This document shows positions 27,735 to 36,341 of a DNA stretch of 64,000 nt, in pieces. The notes beneath the pieces were generated by a model that was not told where the DNA came from, did no database searches, and was given only the letters and a program-made list of their open reading frames with translations. This stretch comes from Cohnella herbarum. GTDB lineage: Bacteria; Bacillota; Bacilli; Paenibacillales; Paenibacillaceae. Each line of letters begins with the position of its first letter. Position 1 is the stretch's first letter. Location of the stretch: positions 8,047,001-8,111,000 of the forward strand of contig NZ_CP051680.1 of NCBI RefSeq assembly GCF_012849095.1, given 5' to 3'. Made by a program: the position numbers and the translations under genes.

Positions 27735-28511
27735 ATGAGAATCAACGACAAGTTCCGTCTAGACGGCCGGGTATCTCTCGTAACCGGCGGCGGCGCCGGA
27801 TTAGGCAAAGCGATGGCGCAGGGGTTAGCCCAAGCGGGATCCCGCCTTGTCATCGCCGACATCGATTCGGACGCAGCTCGCCGAACCGCGGAGGAATTCA
27901 CGAGGGAAGGCGTCGAGGCGATTGCCGTCCAAGCGGATGTGACCGATCAGGGTCACGTCCGTCGGATGGTCGCGAAGGCGATGGACCGCTTCGGGCGTAT
28001 CGATGTTCTATTCAATAACGCGGGTATCAGCATCCACGTTCCCTTAGAAGAGATGCGCTACGAGGATTGGCAGAAAATCATGAACGTTAACCTGAACAGC
28101 GTGTTCCTTGTCTCGCAAGAGGTCGGCAAGGTCATGATCGCCCAGAATAGCGGCGTTATCGTCAATATCTCGTCCATGTCGGGGCTCGTGTCCAACGTTC
28201 CCCAATATCAAGCGGCATACAACACGTCCAAAGCCGCCGTCATCATGCTGACGAAGAGCATGGCGTCGGAATGGGCGAAATACAACATCAGAGTGAATAC
28301 GATCGCGCCGGGTTATATGAGGACGGAAATGACCGCTCCCTATTTCGAAGAGAACGGCCCCATGGTGCAAGAGTGGATGAAGCTGACCCCGATGCATCGG
28401 CCTGGAACCCCCGACGAACTGCAGGGCATCGCCGTATTTCTGGCGTCCGATGCTTCGACTTATGCGACCGGAGGCGTGTTCGTCATCGATGGCGGCTATA
28501 CCATTTTGTAA
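27735..28511 (+). CDS. SDR family NAD(P)-dependent dehydrogenase
   Basis: A 258-residue classical short-chain dehydrogenase. The cofactor motif is TGGGAGLGKAMA near residue 17, then NNAG near 94, the catalytic serine in VNISSMSG, and the Tyr-Lys pair in YNTSKAA near 163. The closing GGVFVIDGGYTIL is typical of the sugar and polyol dehydrogenase branch. It starts 16 bases after the receptor gene, so it most likely oxidises the imported sugar or polyol. Substrate cannot be told from sequence. Confidence 0.9.
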   Translation: MRINDKFRLDGRVSLVTGGGAGLGKAMAQGLAQAGSRLVIADIDSDAARRTAEEFTREGVEAIAVQADVTDQGHVRRMVAKAMDRFGRIDVLFNNAGISIHVPLEEMRYEDWQKIMNVNLNSVFLVSQEVGKVMIAQNSGVIVNISSMSGLVSNVPQYQAAYNTSKAAVIMLTKSMASEWAKYNIRVNTIAPGYMRTEMTAPYFEENGPMVQEWMKLTPMHRPGTPDELQGIAVFLASDASTYATGGVFVIDGGYTIL

Positions 28512-28531
28512 ACTCGGGAGGAAACGACAAC

Positions 28532-29272
28532 ATGAGAGACACGTTAAGGAATAAAACCGCGATCGTCACCGGCGCGAGCCGGGGGCTCGGACGGGTAGTG
28601 TGCACCCACTTCGCGAGCTTGGGCATGAAAGTGGCCGCAATCGCCCGCAATGAAGACGAGCTCAAGAACTTGCGGGAAGAAATCAGCGGGATGGGCACGG
28701 AATGCATGACGTTTGCTTTGAACATCACCGATTATGACGGGATCGCCAAAGCGGTGGAAGAGGTTCAGCGGGCATGGGGGTCTATCGACGTTCTCGTCAA
28801 CAACGCGGGAGCGGGAGTAGATACTTCGTTCGAGGAGATTACGAAAGAGGACATCGATATGACGATCGACGTTAATCTCAAAGGCGTCATCTATGCCTCC
28901 AAACACGTCGCTCCTTATATGATCAAGCAGCAACAAGGCCATATTATCAACATTTCGTCCATTGCCGGTACGCGCGGGCTCAACACGAAAAATAACAACA
29001 ACGGCATCTACACCGCGACGAAATTCGGCGTGAACGGCTTCGGCGACGCCATCTCCAAATATTTAATGAAGGATAACATTCATGTCGTGACTTTATGCCC
29101 CGGCGGCATCGATACAAGCTGGTGGGATCGCTGGACTTGGCTGCACGAGAAGGACGCGCTCATCAAGCCGCATGATATCGCCTCGTTGATCGAGTTCATC
29201 CTGAAAGCTCCGAACAACATTTTGTACAAACAAATTTTATTCCATCCGACCGTCGAGGTCGATTCTTGGTAA
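28532..29272 (+). CDS. SDR family oxidoreductase, second
   Basis: A 246-residue short-chain dehydrogenase. It has TGASRGLGRVV near residue 13, VNNAGAGVD near 88, INISSIAG with the catalytic serine, and the Tyr-Lys pair in YTATKFGVNG near 165. The C-terminus is shorter than in the first SDR and lacks its terminal VIDGG block. GGGAGG precedes ATG 28532 by nine bases; the long frame upstream is a shadow of the first SDR gene. Two adjacent SDRs in one sugar operon suggest two successive oxidation-reduction steps. Confidence 0.9.
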   Translation: MRDTLRNKTAIVTGASRGLGRVVCTHFASLGMKVAAIARNEDELKNLREEISGMGTECMTFALNITDYDGIAKAVEEVQRAWGSIDVLVNNAGAGVDTSFEEITKEDIDMTIDVNLKGVIYASKHVAPYMIKQQQGHIINISSIAGTRGLNTKNNNNGIYTATKFGVNGFGDAISKYLMKDNIHVVTLCPGGIDTSWWDRWTWLHEKDALIKPHDIASLIEFILKAPNNILYKQILFHPTVEVDSW

Positions 29273-29289
29273 GCGAGGAGATAGGGCGT

Positions 29290-29658
29290 ATGAGCAAACA
29301 AATCGGCGCGACGGCGTGGATCATTCCCGACGGGTTTACCCCCGTGCGGAGCTCGGGCTTGCTGGAAAGCCACGAAGCGATCTGCATCGTCAATTGCACG
29401 GCGAACAGAGCAACGGTGAACGTGACGGTATATTTCGAAGACGAGAATCCGATCGAAAATATAGAGTTCGTAGTCGAGGGCCAGCGAACGAAACATGTCC
29501 GCACGGATACGCTGGAGAAGCAAGGCTCGAAGATCCCGAAAGGCGTTCCTTATGCGATGAAAGTAGAAAGCGACATTCCTATCGTCGTTCAGTATAGCCG
29601 TATGGATGCGACGCAAGCGGAGAACACGCTAATGACGACGATGGCTTATCCGGTCTAA
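29290..29658 (+). CDS. Sensory rhodopsin transducer (ASRT) family protein
   Basis: A 122-residue all-beta protein matching the Anabaena sensory rhodopsin transducer family. Visible family blocks are WIIPDGFTP near residue 10, SHEAICIVNCT near 26, VTVYFEDENP near 42, RTKHVRTDTLE near 62 and IPIVVQYSRMDATQAENTL near 97. No rhodopsin gene is nearby. The family is thought to bind small molecules, and here it sits between a dehydrogenase and a cupin enzyme in a sugar operon. It may be a carbohydrate-binding or metabolic accessory protein. The family call is firm; the function is not known. Confidence 0.88.
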   Translation: MSKQIGATAWIIPDGFTPVRSSGLLESHEAICIVNCTANRATVNVTVYFEDENPIENIEFVVEGQRTKHVRTDTLEKQGSKIPKGVPYAMKVESDIPIVVQYSRMDATQAENTLMTTMAYPV

Positions 29659-29674
29659 GAGAGGTGCGATTACG

Positions 29675-30880
29675 ATGAGTTCGAATTCATTGATAGAGAA
29701 GCTGCTGGAAGAAGGCAAAGGCGTACTGAGACTGGCTCCGGCATGGGTTCCAAGATCGTTCTGCCGCCCCGGCAAACGGATCAAGCTGCATCCGCAAGAT
29801 TATTTCGTGCTAGGATTGGCTCGCGGAGGGATTGACGAGCGTTGGTTCTCGTCGACGACTCACGCGGAGAACGGACCGGGGACGCCGGAGGACGAGGGAA
29901 TGAGCTATGTCGTTTCCGCGGATGGTTTAGAGCGAGTGTTGCTGAAGGACGTCGTGAACGAGTTGAAGGGCGCGGCGATCGGAGACGATATTTGGAGCAA
30001 ATACAAAGGCTGGCCGATCTACTCGAAGCTGTTCGACAACTTGAATCCGTTGCCGCATCACGTGCATCACGACGACGAAGCGGCGGCGCGCGTCGGGCAG
30101 AAGGGCAAGCACGAGATGTACTTCTACCCGTCGCAGTTGAACAACCATGGCGGAGAATTCCCGTATACGTTTTTCGGATTTAATCCGGGCGTCACCAAGG
30201 AACAAGTGAAGGAAACGCTAATGAACTTCACTAAGGGCGACAATCAGATCACGAATCTATCGCGCGCTTACAAGCTGACTTTGGATACCGGATTCGACGT
30301 TCCTCCCGGCATCCTTCACGCGCCCGGCAGCTTGTGCACGTACGAACCGCAATTCGCTTCGGACGTGTACGCGATGTATCAGTCGGTGTTGCACGGCGAG
30401 CATGCGGTGCCCGAATCGTTGCTATGGAAAGATACTCCGCCGGAAGAAGTCGGCAACTACGATTACTTGATGGATATTCTCGATTGGGAGACGAATACGG
30501 ATCCGGATTTCTATCAACGGTTCTTCATGTCTCCGAAGCCCGTCCGTCCGATCGAAGAAATGGAAGCGGAAGGTTACGTGGAGGAGTGGATCTGCTACAA
30601 GAGCAAGCTCGTCTCCGCGAAACGCCTGACGGTGCTGCCGGGAGCGACAGTGACGATACGGGACGGCGCCGCTTACGGTTTGTACATGTTGCAAGGCCAC
30701 GGCAAGCTTGGAGTCTGGGACATCGAGACGCCCGCGTTGATCCGATACGGAGAGCTTACCCACGACGAGTATTTCGTGACGGCGCCCGCCGCCAAATCAG
30801 GCATCACGATCACGAACGCGTCCAAGACCGATCCGATCGTGCTTTTGAAGCATTTCTCCGAAAATCCGGATTTAATTTAA
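29675..30880 (+). CDS. Cupin-fold metalloprotein, mannose-6-phosphate isomerase-like
   Basis: A 401-residue protein of the cupin superfamily. PHHVHHDDE near residue 130 and HEMYFYP near 148 supply likely metal-binding His and Glu residues; DVPPGILHAPGSLC near 210 is the second cupin signature with another histidine. The layout recalls class I mannose-6-phosphate isomerases but is not a standard one. A second, metal-poor cupin-like part follows near 310-400. As the last gene of the sugar operon, with a strong terminator after it, it may isomerise an oxidised or phosphorylated sugar. Substrate unknown. Confidence 0.75.
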   Translation: MSSNSLIEKLLEEGKGVLRLAPAWVPRSFCRPGKRIKLHPQDYFVLGLARGGIDERWFSSTTHAENGPGTPEDEGMSYVVSADGLERVLLKDVVNELKGAAIGDDIWSKYKGWPIYSKLFDNLNPLPHHVHHDDEAAARVGQKGKHEMYFYPSQLNNHGGEFPYTFFGFNPGVTKEQVKETLMNFTKGDNQITNLSRAYKLTLDTGFDVPPGILHAPGSLCTYEPQFASDVYAMYQSVLHGEHAVPESLLWKDTPPEEVGNYDYLMDILDWETNTDPDFYQRFFMSPKPVRPIEEMEAEGYVEEWICYKSKLVSAKRLTVLPGATVTIRDGAAYGLYMLQGHGKLGVWDIETPALIRYGELTHDEYFVTAPAAKSGITITNASKTDPIVLLKHFSENPDLI

Positions 30881-30894
30881 ATTTGTTTTTCTGT

Positions 30895-30926
30895 AATCCG
30901 CCAATTCCCTTTGGCGGATTTTTTCC
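30895..30926 (+). terminator. Rho-independent terminator of the sugar operon
   Basis: AATCCGCC (30895-30902) pairs with GGCGGATT (30913-30920) around a ten-base loop, followed by TTTT. It ends the operon 24134-30880. Confidence 0.9.
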
Positions 30927-30997
30927 ATTTACAACTATGCAGACCAATTCACTACCCATTTCACGACAAAGTATGACTTGCAACCGTTGGAGGCGGA

Positions 30998-31310
30998 ATG
31001 ATTTCGAATATTCCTCCCCATTCCCACGTTCCCGCCAGAATTAGTCGATTATTTCGAGTAATTCCTCCTAAGTCTCAGGTTCCCGCCAGAATTAGTCGAT
31101 TACTTCGAGTAATTCCATCCCATTAAAGTTAGTCGATTATTTCGAGTAATTCCTCCTAAGTCTCAGGTTCCCGCCAGAATTAGTCGATTATTTCGAGTAA
31201 TTCCTCCCCATTCCCACGTTCCCGCCAGAATTAGTCGATTATTTCGAGCAATTCCTCCTAAGTCCCACGTTCCCGCCAGAGCTAGTCGATTATCTCGAGT
31301 AATTCATTTA
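30998..31310. repeat. Tandem array of 51-bp hairpin repeats (array 1)
   Basis: The core TTAGTCGATTATTTCGAG begins at 31041, 31092, 31129, 31180, 31231 and (as CTAG...) 31282. Spacing is 51 bases except one 37-base step where part of the linker is lost. A degenerate unit precedes at about 30998. Each core is flanked to give GAATTA and TAATTC arms plus an inner TCGA/TCGA pairing, an imperfect hairpin with a 5-base loop. Linkers come in versions (CCTAAGTCTCAGG or CCCCATTCCCACG), each before TTCCCGCCAGA. It lies between two operons. Confidence 0.9.
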
Positions 31311-31523
31311 CGTATCCTCCTGTGCACTCACCGAGTGCGTTGCACGGTAATAGGCCAGTCGAATTTAACAACTTCATATACAGATGTATGCGCTTTCGTA
31401 AAGAGGGTGGAATGCACAATTTTTTTACACCTTTTTGCCTAATCTTTGCGCAATGGACCGTCTGTGCAGGGCGCTTGCGGCACCCCATAATGAGAATCGT
31501 AAAGCTCACAGCGAGGTGAAGAG
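31311..31523 (+). promoter_or_regulatory. Leader region of the quaternary-amine operon
   Basis: A 213-base stretch without a gene. A small hairpin, GCACTC/GAGTGC (31324-31338), lies at its start. The promoter of the following 11-kb operon must be here, but no good -35/-10 pair was found; CATAAT near 31487 lacks a matching -35. No sigma-54 type element (GG-N10-GC) stood out. Confidence 0.3.
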
Positions 31524-32660
31524 ATGAAAATCAGCGCAATCGAAATCAAGCATTATTTACTGCCGTTGGATCCTCCTTTCAAAGCGGCGTGGGATCCGAA
31601 TCCGCGCAAGAAGTTCGCCTCTACCGTCGTGCAAGTCCACACGGACGAAGGGATTACGGGCATCGGCTCCGGCGACCTGATGACGGGATTCGAAGGCCAC
31701 GAGCATCTGTTCATCGGCCAAGACCCGTTCGACATCGAGCGGCATTCGCAGATCATCGACAACATCGATTTTCATTACGGAAGATGCTGGCCGCTTGATC
31801 TGGCCTTGTGGGACCTGATGGGCAAAGCGACGGGACAGCCGGCGTATAAGCTGCTCGGGGCACGCAACGATAAGATTCTTGCATACGCTTCCACGGGGGA
31901 GATGGTCACTCCGGAGGTTCGAGCCGATAGAGCTAAGCTGCTGCTGGAGCAAGGCTTCAAGGCGATGAAGATCCGCTTCCATCACAAGGACGTAAGGGAC
32001 GACATTAAGGTCGTCGAAGCCGTCCGCAAGGCCGTCGGCGACAAGCTGGAGATCATGGTTGACGCGAACCAAGGCTGGAAGATGCCATGGGATACGGAAC
32101 CGACGTGGGATTTGAAAAAAGCGTACCAGGTCGCGAAGGAATTGGAACGGTTAGGCGTGTTCTGGCTCGAAGAGCCGCTCCAAAGCCACGATTTCCGCGG
32201 GCTGGCGAAGTTAAGGGAAATGGTCGGCGGCATTCGAATCGCAGGAGGGGAAATGAACCGCAGGATGCACGATTTCCGGGAAATGAATTTCCTCGGATCG
32301 CTCGACGTGTACCAGCCCGACGTCGCCCTGACCGGCGGAATTACGCAGGTAAGGAAAATCGCCGACATGGTGCAGGCGAGCGGCGCATGGTTCAGCCCGC
32401 ATACGTGGACGAACGGAATCGGCGTCATGGCCAATCTTCACCTGGCCGCGGCGATCAGCCACTGTCCGTATTTAGAGCTTCCGTACGATCCGCCGTCTTG
32501 GACTCCGGAGCGCAGGGACTTCATTCAGCAAAACAAACTGAATATCGATTCCGACGGATATCTGCATTTGCCTCAGTCGCCCGGACTGGGCGTCGAGCTG
32601 GATTTGGAAGCCGTCGAGCGCTACGCCTACGACAAGGTGTACGTGGGTGAGTCGACATGA
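31524..32660 (+). CDS. Enolase superfamily enzyme, mandelate racemase subgroup
   Basis: A 378-residue member of the mandelate racemase / muconate lactonising family, which abstract the proton next to a carboxylate. Metal ligands are Asp180 (MVDANQGW), Glu216 (WLEEPL) and Glu243 (AGGEM). The general base pair of the mandelate racemase subgroup is Asp266 and His293 (SPHTW). The usual KxK is KIR here (Lys149, Arg151), so the second base may be lost. Subgroup members are acid-sugar dehydratases or racemases. It overlaps the permease gene by four bases, so it acts on something tied to the importer. Substrate unknown. Confidence 0.87.
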   Translation: MKISAIEIKHYLLPLDPPFKAAWDPNPRKKFASTVVQVHTDEGITGIGSGDLMTGFEGHEHLFIGQDPFDIERHSQIIDNIDFHYGRCWPLDLALWDLMGKATGQPAYKLLGARNDKILAYASTGEMVTPEVRADRAKLLLEQGFKAMKIRFHHKDVRDDIKVVEAVRKAVGDKLEIMVDANQGWKMPWDTEPTWDLKKAYQVAKELERLGVFWLEEPLQSHDFRGLAKLREMVGGIRIAGGEMNRRMHDFREMNFLGSLDVYQPDVALTGGITQVRKIADMVQASGAWFSPHTWTNGIGVMANLHLAAAISHCPYLELPYDPPSWTPERRDFIQQNKLNIDSDGYLHLPQSPGLGVELDLEAVERYAYDKVYVGEST

Positions 32661-33277
32661 GTTACCTGTTCGACAATCCCGACAAGGTGATGCCGTTCTT
32701 CTGGGAGCATTTGTCGTTGACGTTCACCTCCTTGCTGATCGCGCTCTGCATCGCGTTGCCGCTAGGCTTCCTGGCCGCCAAGATCAAGAAGGTGCAGGCG
32801 CCCGTGACGAGCGTGCTCGGCATCATCTACACGATTCCGAGCATGGCGCTCTACGCGGCGCTCATTCCATACACGGGGCTGGGGGTTACGACGGCAACGA
32901 TCGGATTGGTCGCTTACGCCCAAATGATTCTCGTCCGCAACGTCATCGCCGCCCTTCAAGGCATCGACCCGATGATGATCGAAGCGGCCAAGGGGATGGG
33001 CATGAGCAAGCGGCAAATTATTCTCAAGATCGAGATTCCGCTGGCCATCCCGGTCGTCATCGCCGGAATCCGCGTCGCTACCGTCTCCATTATTTCCATC
33101 GGAACGGTAGCGGCATGGATCGGAGCCGGCGGTTTAGGCAGATTGATCTTCCAAGGTTTGAATCACGATCACACCGGGAAAATCATTGCCGGAACAATCA
33201 CCATAGCGATCCTTGCGATCGGGGCCGATTTGTTGTTCCGGGTCATTGAAAGATTCCTCAGTCCGAGAACGAACTAA
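32657..33277 (+). CDS. Quaternary-amine ABC transporter permease (OpuCB type)
   Basis: A 206-residue membrane subunit of the glycine betaine/choline/carnitine uptake family, with about five segments. The blocks IIYTIPSMALYAALIP, LVRNVIAAL and the EAA loop EAAKGMGMSKRQI are characteristic. GAGGLGRLIFQGL near residue 155 is a family mark. It starts inside the end of the enolase-family gene, giving translational coupling. It forms the channel with the second permease at 33292. Confidence 0.92.
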   Translation: MSYLFDNPDKVMPFFWEHLSLTFTSLLIALCIALPLGFLAAKIKKVQAPVTSVLGIIYTIPSMALYAALIPYTGLGVTTATIGLVAYAQMILVRNVIAALQGIDPMMIEAAKGMGMSKRQIILKIEIPLAIPVVIAGIRVATVSIISIGTVAAWIGAGGLGRLIFQGLNHDHTGKIIAGTITIAILAIGADLLFRVIERFLSPRTN

Positions 33278-33291
33278 CGGAGGTGTGAACC

Positions 33292-33930
33292 GTGAAAGTC
33301 ATTGATCAAATCCGCGAATATTTCGAGGGGAACACTCCGGTATTCCTCGCGAACATGAAAACGCACGTATGGCTAAGCTCCTTCTCGATGATCGCGGCGA
33401 TGCTGATCTGCATTCCTCTCGGGATCTGGATATCGAGAAGGCTCAAGCTCGCGAATTACATCATTAACGCGATCAATATTTTCCGGGTCATCCCAAGTCT
33501 GGCCATTCTCGCGCTCGCCATGCCGTTGCTCGGAGTTGGGTTCGCTCCGGCAGCCGTAGCGTTAACCGTATTGGCCGGTCCGCCGATCCTCATCAACACG
33601 TACGTCGCGTTCCGGGATATTAATCCCGCGGTCAAGGAAGCGGCGAGAGGCATGGGCATGACGCCGTTGCAGACGATTTGGAAGATCGAGCTTCCGCTCG
33701 CTTTACCGGTCATGCTGGCGGGCATTCGGACCGCTTCGGTCGAGATTATCGCAAGCGCTACGCTGGCCGTCCTGATCGGAGGCGGGGGACTCGGGAGCTA
33801 TATCATCAACGGAGTTAGCATGATGTCTAAAAGCTATCTGCTTATCGGTGCCGTGCCCGTTGCCTTGCTCGCCATCCTGAGCGAGATCGTATTCAGCTTC
33901 TTGCAAAGAAAAACAAACTATTCGCACTAG
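33292..33930 (+). CDS. Quaternary-amine ABC transporter permease (OpuCD type)
   Basis: A 212-residue partner permease, GTG start preceded by GGAGGTG. It has NIFRVIPSLAILALAMP, the EAA loop EAARGMGMTPLQTIWKI and GGGGLGSYIINGV. The same two-permease layout is found in OpuB and OpuC of Bacillus. No binding domain is fused to it, unlike some ProW-type proteins. Confidence 0.92.
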   Translation: MKVIDQIREYFEGNTPVFLANMKTHVWLSSFSMIAAMLICIPLGIWISRRLKLANYIINAINIFRVIPSLAILALAMPLLGVGFAPAAVALTVLAGPPILINTYVAFRDINPAVKEAARGMGMTPLQTIWKIELPLALPVMLAGIRTASVEIIASATLAVLIGGGGLGSYIINGVSMMSKSYLLIGAVPVALLAILSEIVFSFLQRKTNYSH

Positions 33931-33949
33931 GAAAAGGGAGAGGTTATCA

Positions 33950-34870
33950 ATGAAAAAACGTCCATGGTTATCCCTGCTTGTCATTACGGCGCTTGCAACG
34001 TCGCTCGCCGCTTGCGGTAACGACAAAGGCGGCAAGTCCGACCTGAAAATCACGGTCGGCTCGAAAGACAACACCGAGAATCACCTGATCGGAGAAATGT
34101 ATGCGCTTATTTTGGAAGACATGGGGATCGACGTGAAGCGCCAACTAAGTCTTGGCGGAACGGCTCCGACGTTCGAAGCGCTCAAGAAAGGCGATCTCGA
34201 CATTTATCCGGAATATACGGGCACCGGGCTTGGCGTCATGCTGGAGCAGAAGGAGCCGGAGAAGGATTCGGCCAAGGCGCTCGAGAAAGTGCGCGAAGGG
34301 TTCAAAAAATGGAACATGGAATGGCTCGATCCGGCTTCCGAGAACGCCACTTACGGCTTCGCCATGAAAAAAGAAACGGCTGAAAAATACGGAATCAAGA
34401 CGTACACCGATCTGGCGAAAAACAGCAAAGAGCTCGTTCTCTCTTATCCGCAGGAATTCGACGTTCGCGAAGACGGCTTGCCGGGCTTGCAGAAAATATT
34501 CGCCGATCAAGGCGGTTTCGCCTTCAAAAAGCAATTCCAGATCGACTACAGCCTTCGTTATAAACCGCTTGAGAACAATGAATCCGACGTAACGGTATCC
34601 GTTGGAACGGATGGACAAATCGCGGGCATGGGGCTGCAATTGCTGCAAGACGACGTCGGTTTCTTCCCGGTATACAACGTTGCGCCTCTCATTCGCAAAG
34701 AAAAGCTGGATGCCGAGCCTAAAATCAAGGAGAAGCTGAACGCGTTGGCGCCTCTATTGACGGATGCCGCCGTTCAAACGATGAACTGGAAAGTCGACGG
34801 TCCGGACAAAGCGGAAATCGAAGACGTGGCGAAACAATTCCTGATCGACAACAAACTCATCGCGGAGTAA
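33950..34870 (+). CDS. Quaternary-amine binding lipoprotein (OpuCC type)
   Basis: A 306-residue receptor with a lipoprotein signal ending in SLAACG. The binding domain opens with ITVGSKDNTENHLIGEMYA and contains DIYPEYTGTGLGVM, the block that contributes to the aromatic ligand cage in this family, and VSVGTDGQI. It belongs to the same family as the orphan receptor at 18313. Ligand could be choline, a betaine, carnitine or a related compound. Confidence 0.92.
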   Translation: MKKRPWLSLLVITALATSLAACGNDKGGKSDLKITVGSKDNTENHLIGEMYALILEDMGIDVKRQLSLGGTAPTFEALKKGDLDIYPEYTGTGLGVMLEQKEPEKDSAKALEKVREGFKKWNMEWLDPASENATYGFAMKKETAEKYGIKTYTDLAKNSKELVLSYPQEFDVREDGLPGLQKIFADQGGFAFKKQFQIDYSLRYKPLENNESDVTVSVGTDGQIAGMGLQLLQDDVGFFPVYNVAPLIRKEKLDAEPKIKEKLNALAPLLTDAAVQTMNWKVDGPDKAEIEDVAKQFLIDNKLIAE

Positions 34871-34883
34871 CCCGGAGGCTAAT

Positions 34884-36326
34884 ATGACAGAGATCAGAAA
34901 CCAGCTGTTCATTAACGGCGATTGGACCGAGGCTCGTTCGAGCCTTCGGTCCGCTCTTTTCAATCCGGCGACGGGCGAGCAAATTACGACCGTTCCCGTC
35001 GGCGGCGCAGAAGATGCCAAGGCGGCAATCGAAGCGGCTTACGGGGCTTTTCCCGGTTGGTCGCGAACTTCAGCGGAAGAGCGTTCCGTCTACTTGCGCC
35101 GGATTTACGATTTGATCGTGGCGAACGCGGATCGCTTGGCCGAAATCATGACGCTCGAGCAAGGCAAACCGGTGAAGGAGGCGAAGGGCGAAGTGCTGTG
35201 GGGCGCGGATTTCTTCCTCTGGTATTCGGAAGAAGCGAAGCGGATCAACGGGGAGATCATCCCGTCCTCGCGGACGACCCAGCGCATTCTCGTGCAGCGC
35301 CAACCGATCGGAGTCGTGGCGGCGATTACGCCGTGGAACTTCCCTTCCTCGATGATTACGCGCAAAGTCGCGCCGGCTCTCGCGGCGGGCTGTACCGTCG
35401 TCGTCAAGCCGGCTCCGGAGACGCCTTTGTCGGCGATCGCGCTGTTCGAGATTTTCGAGCAAGTCGGATTGCCCGCGGGAGTCGCCAATATCGTCGTCGG
35501 GAACGCGCAAGAGATCGGTCGGGAGTTGCTCGACAACGACAAGGTACGCAAGATCAGCTTCACCGGCTCGACGCCGGTCGGCAAGTATTTGTTGGAGCAA
35601 TCGGCGAAGCAGGTCAAGAAAGTGTCTCTCGAGCTAGGAGGCCATGCGCCGTTTATCGTGTTCGCGGATGCCGATCTGGAAGCGGCGGCGGAAGGATTGC
35701 TCTACAACAAATTCCAGAACAACGGGCAAACGTGCATTTGCGCGAACCGGATTTTCGTTCACGAGTCCATCGAAGCCGAATTCACGGAGCTGTTCGCGAA
35801 GAAGCTCAAGAGCATCACGGTGGGCAACGGAATGAAAGACGTGAATGTCGGTCCGCTGATTCACGACCGGGCGTTGGCCAAGGTCCATGGACATGTGCAG
35901 GATGCCGTAGCCAAAGGAGCAAAAATCGTCGCGGGCGGCGAGAAGCTGTCCGGCGGCGAATACGATAACGGTTCCTATTATGCACCTACTTTGCTATCGG
36001 GCGTAACGTCGGAAATGGACGTATTCCGGGAGGAAACTTTCGGGCCTGTCGCTCCGTTCATTGCTTTCCGGACGGAAGAAGAAGCGATCCGCATGGCTAA
36101 CGATACGCCGTTCGGTCTCGCCTCTTACATCTACACCCGAGACTTGGCAACGACGATGCGGGTAGCCGATAAGCTCGAATACGGCATGGTCGGCATAAAC
36201 GAGTCCGCGCTCGGCTACGTGCAAGCGCCGTTCGGCGGCATTAAGCAGAGCGGAATGGGCCGCGAGGGCGGGCAGCATGGCGTAGACGATTTTCTGGAGT
36301 ACAAATATTTGAATTTGAATTTCTGA
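34884..36326 (+). CDS. NAD(P)-dependent aldehyde dehydrogenase, succinate-semialdehyde type
   Basis: A 480-residue aldehyde dehydrogenase. The cofactor region has TPWNFPSSMITRK near residue 150, the catalytic base Glu lies in SLELGGHAP, and the catalytic Cys in NNGQTCICANRIFV near residue 280. This pattern is typical of the GabD branch (succinate semialdehyde and related omega-acid aldehydes). Unusually, it lies between the receptor and ATPase genes of the importer, 13 and 15 bases from them, so it is made together with the transporter. This ties the imported substrate to an aldehyde intermediate. Confidence 0.9.
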   Translation: MTEIRNQLFINGDWTEARSSLRSALFNPATGEQITTVPVGGAEDAKAAIEAAYGAFPGWSRTSAEERSVYLRRIYDLIVANADRLAEIMTLEQGKPVKEAKGEVLWGADFFLWYSEEAKRINGEIIPSSRTTQRILVQRQPIGVVAAITPWNFPSSMITRKVAPALAAGCTVVVKPAPETPLSAIALFEIFEQVGLPAGVANIVVGNAQEIGRELLDNDKVRKISFTGSTPVGKYLLEQSAKQVKKVSLELGGHAPFIVFADADLEAAAEGLLYNKFQNNGQTCICANRIFVHESIEAEFTELFAKKLKSITVGNGMKDVNVGPLIHDRALAKVHGHVQDAVAKGAKIVAGGEKLSGGEYDNGSYYAPTLLSGVTSEMDVFREETFGPVAPFIAFRTEEEAIRMANDTPFGLASYIYTRDLATTMRVADKLEYGMVGINESALGYVQAPFGGIKQSGMGREGGQHGVDDFLEYKYLNLNF

Positions 36327-36341
36327 TAAGGGGGAATCGGC

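Noticed and set aside
30998..31310. CRISPR array
   Set aside because: Units are contiguous 51-bp repeats with related linkers and no unique spacers of constant length; no cas genes are in the window.
31524..32660. Hydroxyproline-betaine epimerase (HpbD)
   Set aside because: HpbD uses a Lys/Lys pair of the muconate lactonising subgroup; this protein has the His/Asp dyad of the mandelate racemase subgroup.
34922..35968. 348-codon second frame inside the first aldehyde dehydrogenase
   Set aside because: Arginine-rich shadow of the real gene with no recognisable domain.
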